Assembly: GCF_001975725.1 (NCBI RefSeq)
Contig: NZ_CP019434.1
Span: 3,002,792 to 3,066,791, forward strand
DNA length: 64,000 nt
Direction of reading: 5' to 3'
Source of the DNA: Acidihalobacter ferrooxydans
GTDB lineage: Bacteria; Pseudomonadota; Gammaproteobacteria; DSM-5130; Acidihalobacteraceae
Shown here: piece after piece, positions 8,819-17,325 of the stretch
Position numbering within the stretch: the stretch's first letter is position 1
Layout: each line of letters opens with the position of its first letter
The notes under the pieces: model-generated
Databases searched by the model: none
What the model saw: the letters and a program-made list of their open reading frames with translations, nothing else
What the model was told of the DNA's origin: nothing
Position numbers and translations under genes: made by a program

Positions 8819-10015
8819 TTATTTTTTATTCAGCCATTGCATTACGGTGTCGCGCACACGCTGCCACAGATTGCCGCGCGGATCGTCTTGCAGTGCCACC
8901 AGCGGTTGCTTCGCGAGCACTTTATTGCCGAGCTTGACCACCACCTCGCCGACCGGCTGCCCTTTGGTGAGCGGCGCCTGCAACCTGGACGGCAGATTCA
9001 TTTCGGCCTTGAGCCGGGAATACTGGCCGGTCGGCACGGTCACGTACAGGGCCTGCGCCAGCCCCAGGCCAATGTGTTCCTTGGCGCCGTTCCAGACCCG
9101 GACATCTTTGAGCTTCTGCCCACCCGTGTAGAGCTTGTGGGTGGAATAGAAGCGGAAGCCATAGTTGAGCAGCGCATCATCGAGACGCGCAAGGTTCAGG
9201 TAATTGGCCTCGCTCGAGGCATTGGGCTGGTTCGCGCCCATGATGACAGCGATCATGCGCGTGTCGCCGCGCTTGGCGGAGCCGACCAGGCAATAGCCCG
9301 CCTCTTTGGTGTAACCGGTCTTGAGCCCGTCGGCCGTCGGATCGCGCCACAGCAATTTATTGTAGTTGTATTGACGGATGTTGTTCCAGGTGAACTCTTT
9401 CTCGCTGAAATAATGGTAATACTGCGGGAACTGCGTGATGATCGCGCGCGCCAGTTTGGCCAGATCCAGCGCCGAGACGTGCAAGCCCGGACTCGGCAGA
9501 CCGGTCGGATCGGTGTAATGCGTATTGTTCATGCCAAGGTGTTTGGCGTAGCTGTTCATGAGGCTGACGAAGGCCGCCGAGGTACCGGCGATGCCCTGCG
9601 CCAGCGTCATCGCCGCATCATTACCCGAAGGCACCAGCAATCCTTGCAGCAAGTCGTTGACGCTGACCTCGGAGCCGAGTTTGAGGAACATGCGCGAGCC
9701 GCCCTGGCGCCAGGCCTTCTCGCTCACGCGGAACTTGGTATCCAGCTTGATACGTCCTGCCTTGAGTTCCTGAAACACGATATAGGCGGTCATCAGTTTG
9801 GTGGTACTGGCTGGCGCCATGTGCTCGTTCGGGTTTTTTTCGACCAGAATCTGCCCGGTCTGATAATCCATCAGCACATAGGACTTCGCTGCCAGTGGCG
9901 GCATCTGCGGGACCGGCACCGGCAGCGCGGGCGCGGTGGCGGCGCGCGCTGCACCCAGCGGCAGGAACATCAGAATGGCGAGAGCCGTGGAGGCGAAACG
10001 CAGGAACTTGCGCAT
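8819..10015 (-). CDS. dacA: D-alanyl-D-alanine carboxypeptidase, PBP5/6 type (active copy 1)
   Basis: A 398-residue periplasmic penicillin-binding protein with a signal peptide ending near AARAA. The catalytic triad motifs are intact: SxxK (APASTTKLM, residues about 70-73), SGN (VPSGNDAAM) and KTG (DGLKTGYTK). The C-terminal PBP5 domain ends in an amphipathic helix, GNLWQRVRDTVMQWLNKK, that anchors to the inner membrane. It trims the terminal D-Ala from pentapeptide stems. ATG 10024 is an equally possible start. It lies after rlpA copy 2 (140 bases upstream) and before dat. Confidence 0.96.
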   Translation of the reverse strand: MRKFLRFASTALAILMFLPLGAARAATAPALPVPVPQMPPLAAKSYVLMDYQTGQILVEKNPNEHMAPASTTKLMTAYIVFQELKAGRIKLDTKFRVSEKAWRQGGSRMFLKLGSEVSVNDLLQGLLVPSGNDAAMTLAQGIAGTSAAFVSLMNSYAKHLGMNNTHYTDPTGLPSPGLHVSALDLAKLARAIITQFPQYYHYFSEKEFTWNNIRQYNYNKLLWRDPTADGLKTGYTKEAGYCLVGSAKRGDTRMIAVIMGANQPNASSEANYLNLARLDDALLNYGFRFYSTHKLYTGGQKLKDVRVWNGAKEHIGLGLAQALYVTVPTGQYSRLKAEMNLPSRLQAPLTKGQPVGEVVVKLGNKVLAKQPLVALQDDPRGNLWQRVRDTVMQWLNKK

Positions 10016-10164
10016 GGGGATCATGACCTTGGAAATGGCAGTTGAAAATTAAGCCGTCGATTCTACAGACTGCCCCCAGAGGTTTCGAGTAACGTTTCGT
10101 AAAGATACGGAACTTTGCCAGGCGCTATGCATACACACATAGCTGATGTGCCTGCACACCGGCC

Positions 10165-10914
10165 TTAATCAACCTGCACCCGGAAGCCCTTGATCCCGAT
10201 GGCGTTCATGCGCCGCGCCGCGGCGTCCAGCTTGTCGACACTGGCCAGCGGGCCAAGGCGCACCGCGAACAGCGTCTGGCGCTGACCTCGCAAGAGGGTA
10301 TCGACCCGCACCGGGCCGAAGCCCATATCGCGCAGCGCAGTCGCCAGGTGTTGCGCGTTGTCCCGGCCTGCGAAAGCGCCTACCTGCAGAAACAATCGTG
10401 GCGCAGGCGCGCCCTGTACCTGTGTGCGCGGTGGCGGCGGGTTGCTGCGCGGCCGCCCCGGATCCACGGCCTGCAACTCGACGATTGCCGTACCCGGCCC
10501 GATCATGTCGAGATCGCGCGCGGCGGCATAGGACAGGTCGATGATGCGATTAGCCACGAACGGGCCACGATCATTCACCTTCACCACCACCTGCCGGCCA
10601 TTGCGCAGGTTCGTCACCCGCACCCAACACGGCAGCGGCAGCACCTTGCTCGCCGCGGTGAGCGCATACATGTTGTAGGTTGATCCGGTGGAGGTCGGAT
10701 GCCCGTTGAAGCCGGGGCCGTACCACGAGGCGATGCCGCGCTGCTGATAGCCCGCGCAGGCCGGAAGGACGGAGTAGTGGCGGCCGCCAACCACATAGGG
10801 GCGGTTGTAGGCGGCCGTACCGGGCGCCATGGCCACATGCGGCGGCGCCGTGGCGCACGCCGCAAGCAGACTGACGGCAAACAGCGCCGCGAGCGCGTGT
10901 GCGCTGCGGCGCAC
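10165..10914 (-). CDS. rlpA: RlpA-like septal lipoprotein with SPOR domain (copy 2)
   Basis: A 249-residue lipoprotein starting at GTG 10914, four bases after the dacA-copy-2 stop, with AAGG nine bases upstream. This start gives a clean lipoprotein signal (VRRSAHALAALFAVSLLAAC). The ATG at 10956 would overlap dacA by 38 bases. Domains are a double-psi beta-barrel (GIASWYGPGFNGHPTSTGST to VNDRGPF, about 60-140) and a C-terminal SPOR domain (LFLQVGAFAGRDNAQHLA). RlpA of P. aeruginosa is a lytic transglycosylase acting on peptide-free glycan. Here the family TAAH motif reads TAAS and the ANGE motif reads STGS, so catalysis is doubtful. Paralogue of the gene at 12275-13024. Confidence 0.92.
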   Translation of the reverse strand: MRRSAHALAALFAVSLLAACATAPPHVAMAPGTAAYNRPYVVGGRHYSVLPACAGYQQRGIASWYGPGFNGHPTSTGSTYNMYALTAASKVLPLPCWVRVTNLRNGRQVVVKVNDRGPFVANRIIDLSYAAARDLDMIGPGTAIVELQAVDPGRPRSNPPPPRTQVQGAPAPRLFLQVGAFAGRDNAQHLATALRDMGFGPVRVDTLLRGQRQTLFAVRLGPLASVDKLDAAARRMNAIGIKGFRVQVD

Positions 10915-10918
10915 GCGC

Positions 10919-12124
10919 TCAGGCCTTCTGGCTATGCAGCCAGTCGAGCGCGGCATTTTTCAAACGTTGCCAAAGGTTGCCGCGTGGAACGCTCTGCAGG
11001 GCCACGACCGGCGCAGTGGCCAGCGTCTTCCCATGCAGGCGCACCACCATTTCACCGAGTTTCTGCCCCTTGGCGACGGGCGCCGCAGGGGTGCCGGAAA
11101 ATTCGGCCTTGGCGGCCAACGCCGAATATTCGCCGCGCGGCAGCGTGACGTACAGCGCGTGCGCGAGACCCACGGCAAGCTTGCGTTGCGCGCCACCGTT
11201 GACACGCAGCTCACCCACCTTGGCACCGGCCTTGTACAGTTCGCGCGTCGTATAGAAACTGAATCCGTAGTTCAGCAGCACCTCACTAACGCGCGCGAGC
11301 GCGTTCAGGTTCTGATCCAGCGAAGCGCCCTTCTGTGGCGCCATGCCCATCACTGCGGCGATCAACTGCGTGTGGCCATGGCGCGCCGCGGCAGCCATGC
11401 AGAAACCGGCCGCACGATCGGCGTAGCCGGGCTCCAGACCCTCGGAGTGCGCATCGCGCCACAACAGCTTGTCGAAGTTGTACTGCGTGATGCCGTCCCA
11501 GGTAAAACGCTTCTGCGTGAAGTAATGCGCATATTGCGGAAACTGCGTCAGCAAGGCGCGCGACAGCTTGGCCATGTCCATGGCCGAGGTGTAGAGCCCG
11601 GGGGCGGGCAATCCGGTGACATTGCTGTAATGTGTGTTGCCGAGGCCGAGATTGTGCGCGTCGGCGTTCATCAGGCTCACGAAGCTGCTGCGTGTACCGG
11701 CGATGCCCTGGGCCAGGGTCGCAGCAGCGTCGTTGCCCCCGTCGACCAGCAGACCCTGCAACAGATCGTTGACAGTGACCTCGGAGCCAGGGCTCAGGAA
11801 CATGCGGGCGCCCGGTTCATGCCAGGCCACGCGACTCACGCGCAGGCGGCTGTCGAGCGCGATGCGCCCCGCCTGCAACTCCTGGAACACGACGTACGCG
11901 ACCATCAGCTTGGCCGCGCCACCGGGGGCCTGCCGGGCAGATGCGTTCTGCTGCGCGATGACCTGCCCTGTTCGCGCATCCAACAAGACGTAGGAATGGA
12001 CGCCGAGCGCCGGCACTGCCGGAACGACGAACGGGGTCTGCGACGCAGCCGGTGCGGCGGCATGGGCCGGGCCGACAGACCACAGCAGTAACGATGCAAA
12101 CAACAGACGCAAAAGTTTGTTCAT
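10919..12124 (-). CDS. Catalytically inactive PBP5-type carboxypeptidase paralogue (pseudoenzyme)
   Basis: A 401-residue intact reading frame aligning along its full length with the dacA at 8819-10015. It has a signal peptide (ending GPAHA), the peptidase fold, the PBP5 C-terminal domain and an amphipathic C-terminal helix (GNLWQRLKNAALDWLHSQKA). All three catalytic motifs are lost. STTK is replaced by GAAK (Ser to Gly69, Lys72 kept), SGN by GGN (residues 129-131), and KTG by EPG (231-233). No stop or frameshift is present and the domain anatomy is preserved, so it looks like a retained pseudoenzyme rather than a decaying gene. It lies between two rlpA genes in the mrdA-rodA-mltB run. A structural or regulatory role is inference. 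Confidence 0.92.
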   Translation of the reverse strand: MNKLLRLLFASLLLWSVGPAHAAAPAASQTPFVVPAVPALGVHSYVLLDARTGQVIAQQNASARQAPGGAAKLMVAYVVFQELQAGRIALDSRLRVSRVAWHEPGARMFLSPGSEVTVNDLLQGLLVDGGNDAAATLAQGIAGTRSSFVSLMNADAHNLGLGNTHYSNVTGLPAPGLYTSAMDMAKLSRALLTQFPQYAHYFTQKRFTWDGITQYNFDKLLWRDAHSEGLEPGYADRAAGFCMAAAARHGHTQLIAAVMGMAPQKGASLDQNLNALARVSEVLLNYGFSFYTTRELYKAGAKVGELRVNGGAQRKLAVGLAHALYVTLPRGEYSALAAKAEFSGTPAAPVAKGQKLGEMVVRLHGKTLATAPVVALQSVPRGNLWQRLKNAALDWLHSQKA

Positions 12125-12177
12125 GAACCTTGACCTCGCCAGATGACAGGATGCCTACAGTGGCTGCGCGTCCTGCA

Positions 12178-12276
12178 AGGAGCCTGTCGGACTTGGAAAG
12201 AATCGGCTGCGGCGATGGGATAATGGCCCATTTCCCCGCTCGCCTCGCTTCGATCCTCCAAGTCCGACAGGCTCCT
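12178..12276. repeat. Family A palindromic repeat, copy A1 (short form, 99 bp)
   Basis: The first and last 20 bases (12178-12197 and 12257-12276) are perfect inverted repeats beginning AGGAGCCTGTCGGACTTGG. The whole 99 bp folds as an imperfect palindrome. It overlaps the rlpA copy 1 stop codon: the element's AG supplies the last two bases of TAG at 12275-12277. Confidence 0.9.
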
Positions 12277-13024
12277 AGTCCACAGCCACCTGGAAGCCTT
12301 TGATGCCAAATTCACGCAAGCGTTCCGCAGCGGCATCGAGTGCATCGACATTGGCCAGCGGACCGAGTCGCACCCGGTACAATTTCCGGCCATTCGCTCC
12401 CGTACCCGCATCCACGGTCAACGGCCTGAACCCACGCGCCGCGAGCTGGGCTTTATGGCGCGCGGCGTTGTCGGCGCTGGAAAACGCGCCGACCTGCAGA
12501 AACAGCCGGGGTGCCGGCGCGCCCTGCGCTTGCGTGCGCGGCGGCGGCGGATTGACCGCAGGCTGGCGCGGGTTGACCACCTGCACCTCGACCAGCGCCG
12601 TGCCCGGCCCGATCATGCCCAGCTTCTTCGCCGCGGCATACGACAGGTCGATGATGCGATCCTGCACAAAGGGGCCACGGTCGTTCACCTTGACCACGAC
12701 CTGCCGGCCATTTTGCAGATTTGTCACCCGCACCCAGCTCGGCAATGGTAGATCGCGACTCGCCGCGGTCATCGCGTACATGTTGTAACGCTCGCCGTTG
12801 GATGTCTTGCGACCGTGAAATTTCGGCCCGTACCAGGACGCGATGCCACGGCGGTGGTATCCCACGGCGGTCGGCAGCACATCGTAACTGCGACCGTGGA
12901 CGACGTAGGTCTGGTTATAGGGCGGCACACCGGAGCGCACGACGCGCGGCGGCGTGCTGGCGCATGCGGCGAGCAACAGGGCCATAGTCCCCGCCGCGAA
13001 CAGACGCGGTATACGGCGGCTCAT
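12275..13024 (-). CDS. rlpA: RlpA-like septal lipoprotein with SPOR domain (copy 1)
   Basis: A 249-residue lipoprotein (ATG 13024) with signal MSRRIPRLFAAGTMALLLAA and the lipobox Cys. The double-psi beta-barrel runs from GIASWYGPKFHGRKTSNGE to VKVNDRGPFVQDR; the SPOR domain starts at LFLQVGAFSSADN. SPOR domains bind denuded glycan at division sites. As in copy 2 the family TAAH motif is TAAS; the SNGE motif is kept, and the NDRGPF aspartate is present. It lies eight bases after the mltB stop and is the first half of a duplicated rlpA-dacA unit. Its stop codon is completed by repeat A1. Confidence 0.93.
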   Translation of the reverse strand: MSRRIPRLFAAGTMALLLAACASTPPRVVRSGVPPYNQTYVVHGRSYDVLPTAVGYHRRGIASWYGPKFHGRKTSNGERYNMYAMTAASRDLPLPSWVRVTNLQNGRQVVVKVNDRGPFVQDRIIDLSYAAAKKLGMIGPGTALVEVQVVNPRQPAVNPPPPRTQAQGAPAPRLFLQVGAFSSADNAARHKAQLAARGFRPLTVDAGTGANGRKLYRVRLGPLANVDALDAAAERLREFGIKGFQVAVD

Positions 13025-13031
13025 TGTGCGC

Positions 13032-14066
13032 TCATTGCGCATCGCCCGACGCGCCCTGATGATAGGCCCGCTTGATGTCCTGACTGAGCTGATAGACCGC
13101 CATCGCGTACAGCGGACTGTAGTTGTAACGCATGATGACGTAAAAATTCTTCGCCCCGACCCAGTATTCGGGGCCACCCGCGGCATCCAACCGAATCACG
13201 CTGTACGGCCCGCCGCCAGCCAGCCGGGCCTGCGGTCGGATGCCCTGCGCGCGCAACTGCGCCAGCGTGAGCGCCGGGCGGGCGGCAGGCCGGCGCGTGG
13301 CGTACGGGTCGCCCTTGACCGACGCCGGCACCGCCACCCCGGCACCAGCCTGCCAGCCATGTACGGCAAGGTAATTGGCGACACTGCCGATGGCGTCGAT
13401 GGGGTCGTTCCACAAATCGCGTTGGCCGTTGTCGTCGAAATCGACCGCATAGGCCCGATAACTACCGGGCATGAACTGCCCCATGCCCATGGCACCCGCA
13501 TACGAGCCTTTCACGGCGAAGGGGTCGATTTTTTCCTGGCGCGCCAGCAACAGAAACTGCGTGAGTTGACTCTGAAAAAACCGGGCGCGCGGCGGATAAT
13601 CGAAGCCGAGCGTGGCCAGACTGTCGAACACCGGCCAGCGCCCCATATGACGGCCGTAGTACGTCTCGACACCGATGATCGCGGTCACCATTTGCGGCGG
13701 CACGCCGTAGACTTTCTGCGCCCGCTCCAACGCACTGCGGTACTTGTGCCAGAACGCGACGCCGCCGCGCACGCGCGCCGGAGTGAGGAAAATGCGGCGG
13801 TATTTGTACCAGGGCAATGACTCGGCAGGACGCTTGATCGCCGCAATCACCGCCGGTTGCAATTTAACCCTGTCGAACTGGCGCTGTAGCTCGGCCTTGT
13901 CGAAACCATCTTTTCTGACCAGCTGATCGATGTATTCACGCACTTCGGGCCGCTGCGCGAAAGCGCTATTGCCGGTGGGCTTGAGTTCGGCCCTGGACGT
14001 TGCGCAACCGCCCAGTAACAGTGCAATGGCGAGCGGTACCGAAAGGGCGCGGAGGAAACGGTTCAT
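13032..14066 (-). CDS. mltB: Membrane-bound lytic murein transglycosylase B
   Basis: A 344-residue lipoprotein (signal MNRFLRALSVPLAIALLLGG, lipobox Cys) that cleaves murein glycan to 1,6-anhydro products. Seen are the catalytic glutamate in AIIGVETYYGRHMG, then GSYAGAMGMGQFMPGSY and DLWNDPIDAIGSVANYLAVH, all signatures of the MltB (GH103) family. ATG 14066 follows the rodA stop by five bases. An upstream reading-frame extension into rodA is a shadow. It belongs to the mrdA-rodA-mltB-rlpA elongasome gene order common in gammaproteobacteria. Confidence 0.95.
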   Translation of the reverse strand: MNRFLRALSVPLAIALLLGGCATSRAELKPTGNSAFAQRPEVREYIDQLVRKDGFDKAELQRQFDRVKLQPAVIAAIKRPAESLPWYKYRRIFLTPARVRGGVAFWHKYRSALERAQKVYGVPPQMVTAIIGVETYYGRHMGRWPVFDSLATLGFDYPPRARFFQSQLTQFLLLARQEKIDPFAVKGSYAGAMGMGQFMPGSYRAYAVDFDDNGQRDLWNDPIDAIGSVANYLAVHGWQAGAGVAVPASVKGDPYATRRPAARPALTLAQLRAQGIRPQARLAGGGPYSVIRLDAAGGPEYWVGAKNFYVIMRYNYSPLYAMAVYQLSQDIKRAYHQGASGDAQ

Positions 14067-14071
14067 AGGGT

Positions 14072-15181
14072 TCAATGGGCCACCAGTGTGCGGTGAGAAT
14101 GGATGCTCATCAGCATACCGAACGCGGCCAGCAGGGTCACCATCGATGTGCCGCCGTAGCTCACCAGCGGCAGCGGCACGCCGACCACCGGCAGCAGGCC
14201 GACCACCATGCCGACATTGACAAACACATACACCGCGAACGTCAGGCTGATGCTGCCCGCGAGCAGGCGCGAATAGGTGTCCTGCGCGTACACCGCGATC
14301 GACAGGCCACGCAGCACGATGAACACGTACAACGCCAGCAACAGGCCGGCACCGAGCAGACCGAACTCTTCGCCGAATACGGAAAAAATGAAGTCGGTCG
14401 AGCGCTCGGGCAGGAAATCGAGCTGCGCCTGACTGCCGTTGAGCCAACCCTTGCCGTACAGGCCGCCGGAGCCGACCGCGATCATCGACTGAATGATGTG
14501 GTAACCCGCCCCGAGCGGATCGCTCTCGGGTTTGAGGAACGTCAGCACCCGATCGCGCTGATAACCGTGCATGAAATGCCACAGCACCGGCAAAGCGGCA
14601 AGAGCGAGCCCGAACAGCGCGAACAGCACGCGATAACGCACGCCGGACAGGAAAATCACAAAAAAACCGGCCATGGCGACCAACAGCGCGGTGCCCAGAT
14701 CCGGCTGCCTGGCGATCATCGCCGCCGGCAGCGCGACAATCAGGCCAGCCATCAGCAGATCCCGGCCACGGGGCGGCAGCGGCCGCCGGGAAAAGAACCA
14801 GGCCACGGCCATCGGCACAGCGAGCTTCATGATTTCCGACGGCTGAAAGCGCACGATGCCCAGGTCGAGCCAGCGCTGCGCGCCCTTGCCGACCACGGCC
14901 ATGCCCAGCACCAGCGCCAGCAGCAGCAAGCCGCCCAGATACAGCCAGGGCGTAAGCCGGCGCAGTTTCTGCGGCGGCACCTGCGCCAGCGCGAGCATCC
15001 CGACGAATGCCAGCCCCAGGCGGATCGCCTGGCGGGACACCACCGTGAAGTGCTCGCCGCCGGCACTATAGAGAATGACCAGCCCGACGCCTCCCAGCAG
15101 CAGCAAGGCTGCCAGCAGCACACCGTCGAGATGCAGCCAGCGCAGCACACGCATGCCGCCCGCAAAATCATTGCGCGGCAT
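14072..15181 (-). CDS. rodA: Rod-shape peptidoglycan polymerase RodA (SEDS)
   Basis: A 369-residue integral membrane protein with about ten hydrophobic segments. Motifs include AQRWLDLGIVRFQPSEIMKL, MIARQPDLGTALLV, GSQAQLDFLPERSTDFIFSV (with the conserved acidic region) and the C-terminal LPLVSYGGTSMVTLL. RodA polymerises glycan strands together with PBP2 during cell elongation. ATG 15181 overlaps mrdA by 14 bases, indicating coupled translation. Confidence 0.96.
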   Translation of the reverse strand: MPRNDFAGGMRVLRWLHLDGVLLAALLLLGGVGLVILYSAGGEHFTVVSRQAIRLGLAFVGMLALAQVPPQKLRRLTPWLYLGGLLLLALVLGMAVVGKGAQRWLDLGIVRFQPSEIMKLAVPMAVAWFFSRRPLPPRGRDLLMAGLIVALPAAMIARQPDLGTALLVAMAGFFVIFLSGVRYRVLFALFGLALAALPVLWHFMHGYQRDRVLTFLKPESDPLGAGYHIIQSMIAVGSGGLYGKGWLNGSQAQLDFLPERSTDFIFSVFGEEFGLLGAGLLLALYVFIVLRGLSIAVYAQDTYSRLLAGSISLTFAVYVFVNVGMVVGLLPVVGVPLPLVSYGGTSMVTLLAAFGMLMSIHSHRTLVAH

Positions 15182-17183
15182 GTTTGACCACCCTGGATGG
15201 GTCACCCGCCGCGCCCGACGACTGGCTCGGTTGCAAGCGCAGATCCTGCGGCGCATTCGGCTTGAACGTCACCTGTCCATTCGCATCGAGCGCGTTGTGC
15301 TTCAGGTAATACCCGATCATTTCGCGCGCCACCGGCGCCGCGCTACGACTGCCGCCACCGTTGTGCTCAACCACCACGGCGACCGCGATCAACGGATGCT
15401 CGGCCGGGGCAAACGCAATAAACAACCCATTGTCACGCAGCTTGTAGGGGATCGATGCCTCATCCGTCCTGGTGTTATAAAGCTGCGAGGTCACCTGCGC
15501 GGTACCCGTCTTGCCGCCGACGGTGTACGGAAAATCCCGGAACACGGCCCATGCCGTGCCATTGCGCTGCTGCGTCACCTGCTTCATGCCGGTGATCACC
15601 GCTGCCCAGTAACGCGAACTGTGCAACGTGACCGGTGCCAGCGGCGTACTCGGCAACGCCGTTATCGCGCCACTGCGCGGATTATGCGTGGCGCGCAGCA
15701 GATGCGGGCGAAACCCTTTGCCGCGCATCGACAGCGTGGCGGTCGCGCTGGCCAGCTGCAGCGGCGTGGTGAGCATGAACCCCTGACCGATGCCGGCAAC
15801 CACGGTATTACCCGGATACCACATCTGACCGCGCGCGCGCCGCTTCCACTCGCGCGAGGGCAATAGCCCCGACAACGCGCCGACCGTATCGATTCCGGTC
15901 GGTTTACCCAGGCCGAACCGGCTCAGAAAACGGTGCATGTCATCGATACCGAGCTTGTAGGCCAGCGGATAAAAATAGGTGTCGACCGACTCGGCGATAG
16001 CCTTGGCTACCGCAGTCATGCCATGCCCACTCGCACGCCAGTCGAGATATTTGCGCGCCGCCGGGTCGCCCGGAATGCGCCAGTACGGGCCAGCCGGCAA
16101 CGGCTCGTCGGGCTTGACGATACCGTATTGCATACCCGCCAGCGCCATGAACGGCTTGATCGTCGAAGCCGGCGGATACTGCCCGGCCAGGGCGCGGTTG
16201 AACAGCGGCCGGAAGGCATTCTCGCGCAGCGCGTTGTAGCGCGCGCTGCTGATGCCGTCGACAAACCAGTTCGGGTCGTAACTCGGCGAACTCACCAGCG
16301 CCAGAACATCGCCGTTACGCGGATCGATCGCCACGGCCGCACCCGCCCGACCGGCCAGGGCGCGCAGCGCAACCTGTTGCAGACCGGCATCGAGACTCAA
16401 CACCAGGTCCTCACCCGGAACCGGCGGCTGGCGCTCGAGCACGCGGATCGGGCGCCCTCTGGCGTTGACCTCGATGCGCTCGTAGCCGACCTTGCCATGC
16501 AGGCGGGTTTCGTAAAAATTCTCGACACCGGTCTTGCCGTAATGACTCGTGCCCTCGTAGTTGCGCGCATCGACCGACTGCAATTCCCTGATATCGATCT
16601 GCCCGACGTAGCCCACCGCATCGACCATCGCGCTTCCGAACGGATAATGGCGGCGCAGCCGGGCGGCGATATCCACGCCCGGAAAACGATAGCGCTGCAC
16701 GGCAAAGCGCGACACCTCGGCCGGCGTAAGATTGAACCGCAGGGTAATCGACTTGAACGGCCACTTGGCGCGCATTTCGGCCTTGAACCGCCGGATGTCG
16801 TTCGGGCCGAGCGCGACCACGTCCGCCAGCGCCGCCAGCGTGGCCTCCATGTCAGGCACCTGCTCCGGCGTCACTTCAAGCGCGTAAGACGGCACGTTTT
16901 CAGCCAGCAGCGTGCCGTGGCGGTCGTAGATCAGACCGCGCGGTGGCGGCAGCGCGACGATGTGCACGCGGTTGTCCTGCGCCAGGCCGACATAACGCGC
17001 ATGCTCGAACACCTGCAAATCGACCAGCCGTCCCAACACGCCAAGGTACACCACCAGCACGACCAACCCCGCGGCAGCGGCACGCCAGGCAAACTGGCGT
17101 CGCTCCCGTATCGGATCTTTCAGCGACTCCCGACGCAAAACTTCTTCATCCTGACCGCTGACGGCGGACCAACAACGCGGCAT
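15168..17183 (-). CDS. mrdA: Penicillin-binding protein 2 (peptidoglycan transpeptidase)
   Basis: About 671 residues: one N-terminal membrane helix (LVVLVVYLGVLGRLVDLQVF), the PBP dimerisation domain, then the transpeptidase domain with ASTIKPF (SxxK), SVDTYFY (SxN position, SxD as usual in PBP2) and KTGTAQV. It cross-links murein in the elongasome with RodA. The start is uncertain: ATG 17183 lacks a clear ribosome site, and TTG 17138 (just before RRESLKDPIRERR) is an alternative matching the usual N-terminus better. It is the first gene of the long minus-strand murein gene run; mreBCD are not adjacent. Confidence 0.95.
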   Translation of the reverse strand: MPRCWSAVSGQDEEVLRRESLKDPIRERRQFAWRAAAAGLVVLVVYLGVLGRLVDLQVFEHARYVGLAQDNRVHIVALPPPRGLIYDRHGTLLAENVPSYALEVTPEQVPDMEATLAALADVVALGPNDIRRFKAEMRAKWPFKSITLRFNLTPAEVSRFAVQRYRFPGVDIAARLRRHYPFGSAMVDAVGYVGQIDIRELQSVDARNYEGTSHYGKTGVENFYETRLHGKVGYERIEVNARGRPIRVLERQPPVPGEDLVLSLDAGLQQVALRALAGRAGAAVAIDPRNGDVLALVSSPSYDPNWFVDGISSARYNALRENAFRPLFNRALAGQYPPASTIKPFMALAGMQYGIVKPDEPLPAGPYWRIPGDPAARKYLDWRASGHGMTAVAKAIAESVDTYFYPLAYKLGIDDMHRFLSRFGLGKPTGIDTVGALSGLLPSREWKRRARGQMWYPGNTVVAGIGQGFMLTTPLQLASATATLSMRGKGFRPHLLRATHNPRSGAITALPSTPLAPVTLHSSRYWAAVITGMKQVTQQRNGTAWAVFRDFPYTVGGKTGTAQVTSQLYNTRTDEASIPYKLRDNGLFIAFAPAEHPLIAVAVVVEHNGGGSRSAAPVAREMIGYYLKHNALDANGQVTFKPNAPQDLRLQPSQSSGAAGDPSRVVKHAAQ

Positions 17184-17325
17184 AAGCCGCAACACAAAAC
17201 CCGAATCATCCCTCAGGCGAAGCGCCCTTGCCTGATTCTTGAATCAAACACTGCGCAAACATCACCTCGCCGGACGGGCCACCCGGATAACAAGCACGCT
17301 AGCGACAGCCGCCGCCGCGCCGGAT

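Noticed and set aside
10915-10956. ATG at 10956 as the rlpA copy 2 start
   Set aside because: It would add 14 residues ahead of the lipoprotein signal and overlap dacA by 38 bases. GTG 10914 has a ribosome site and gives the same length as the paralogue.
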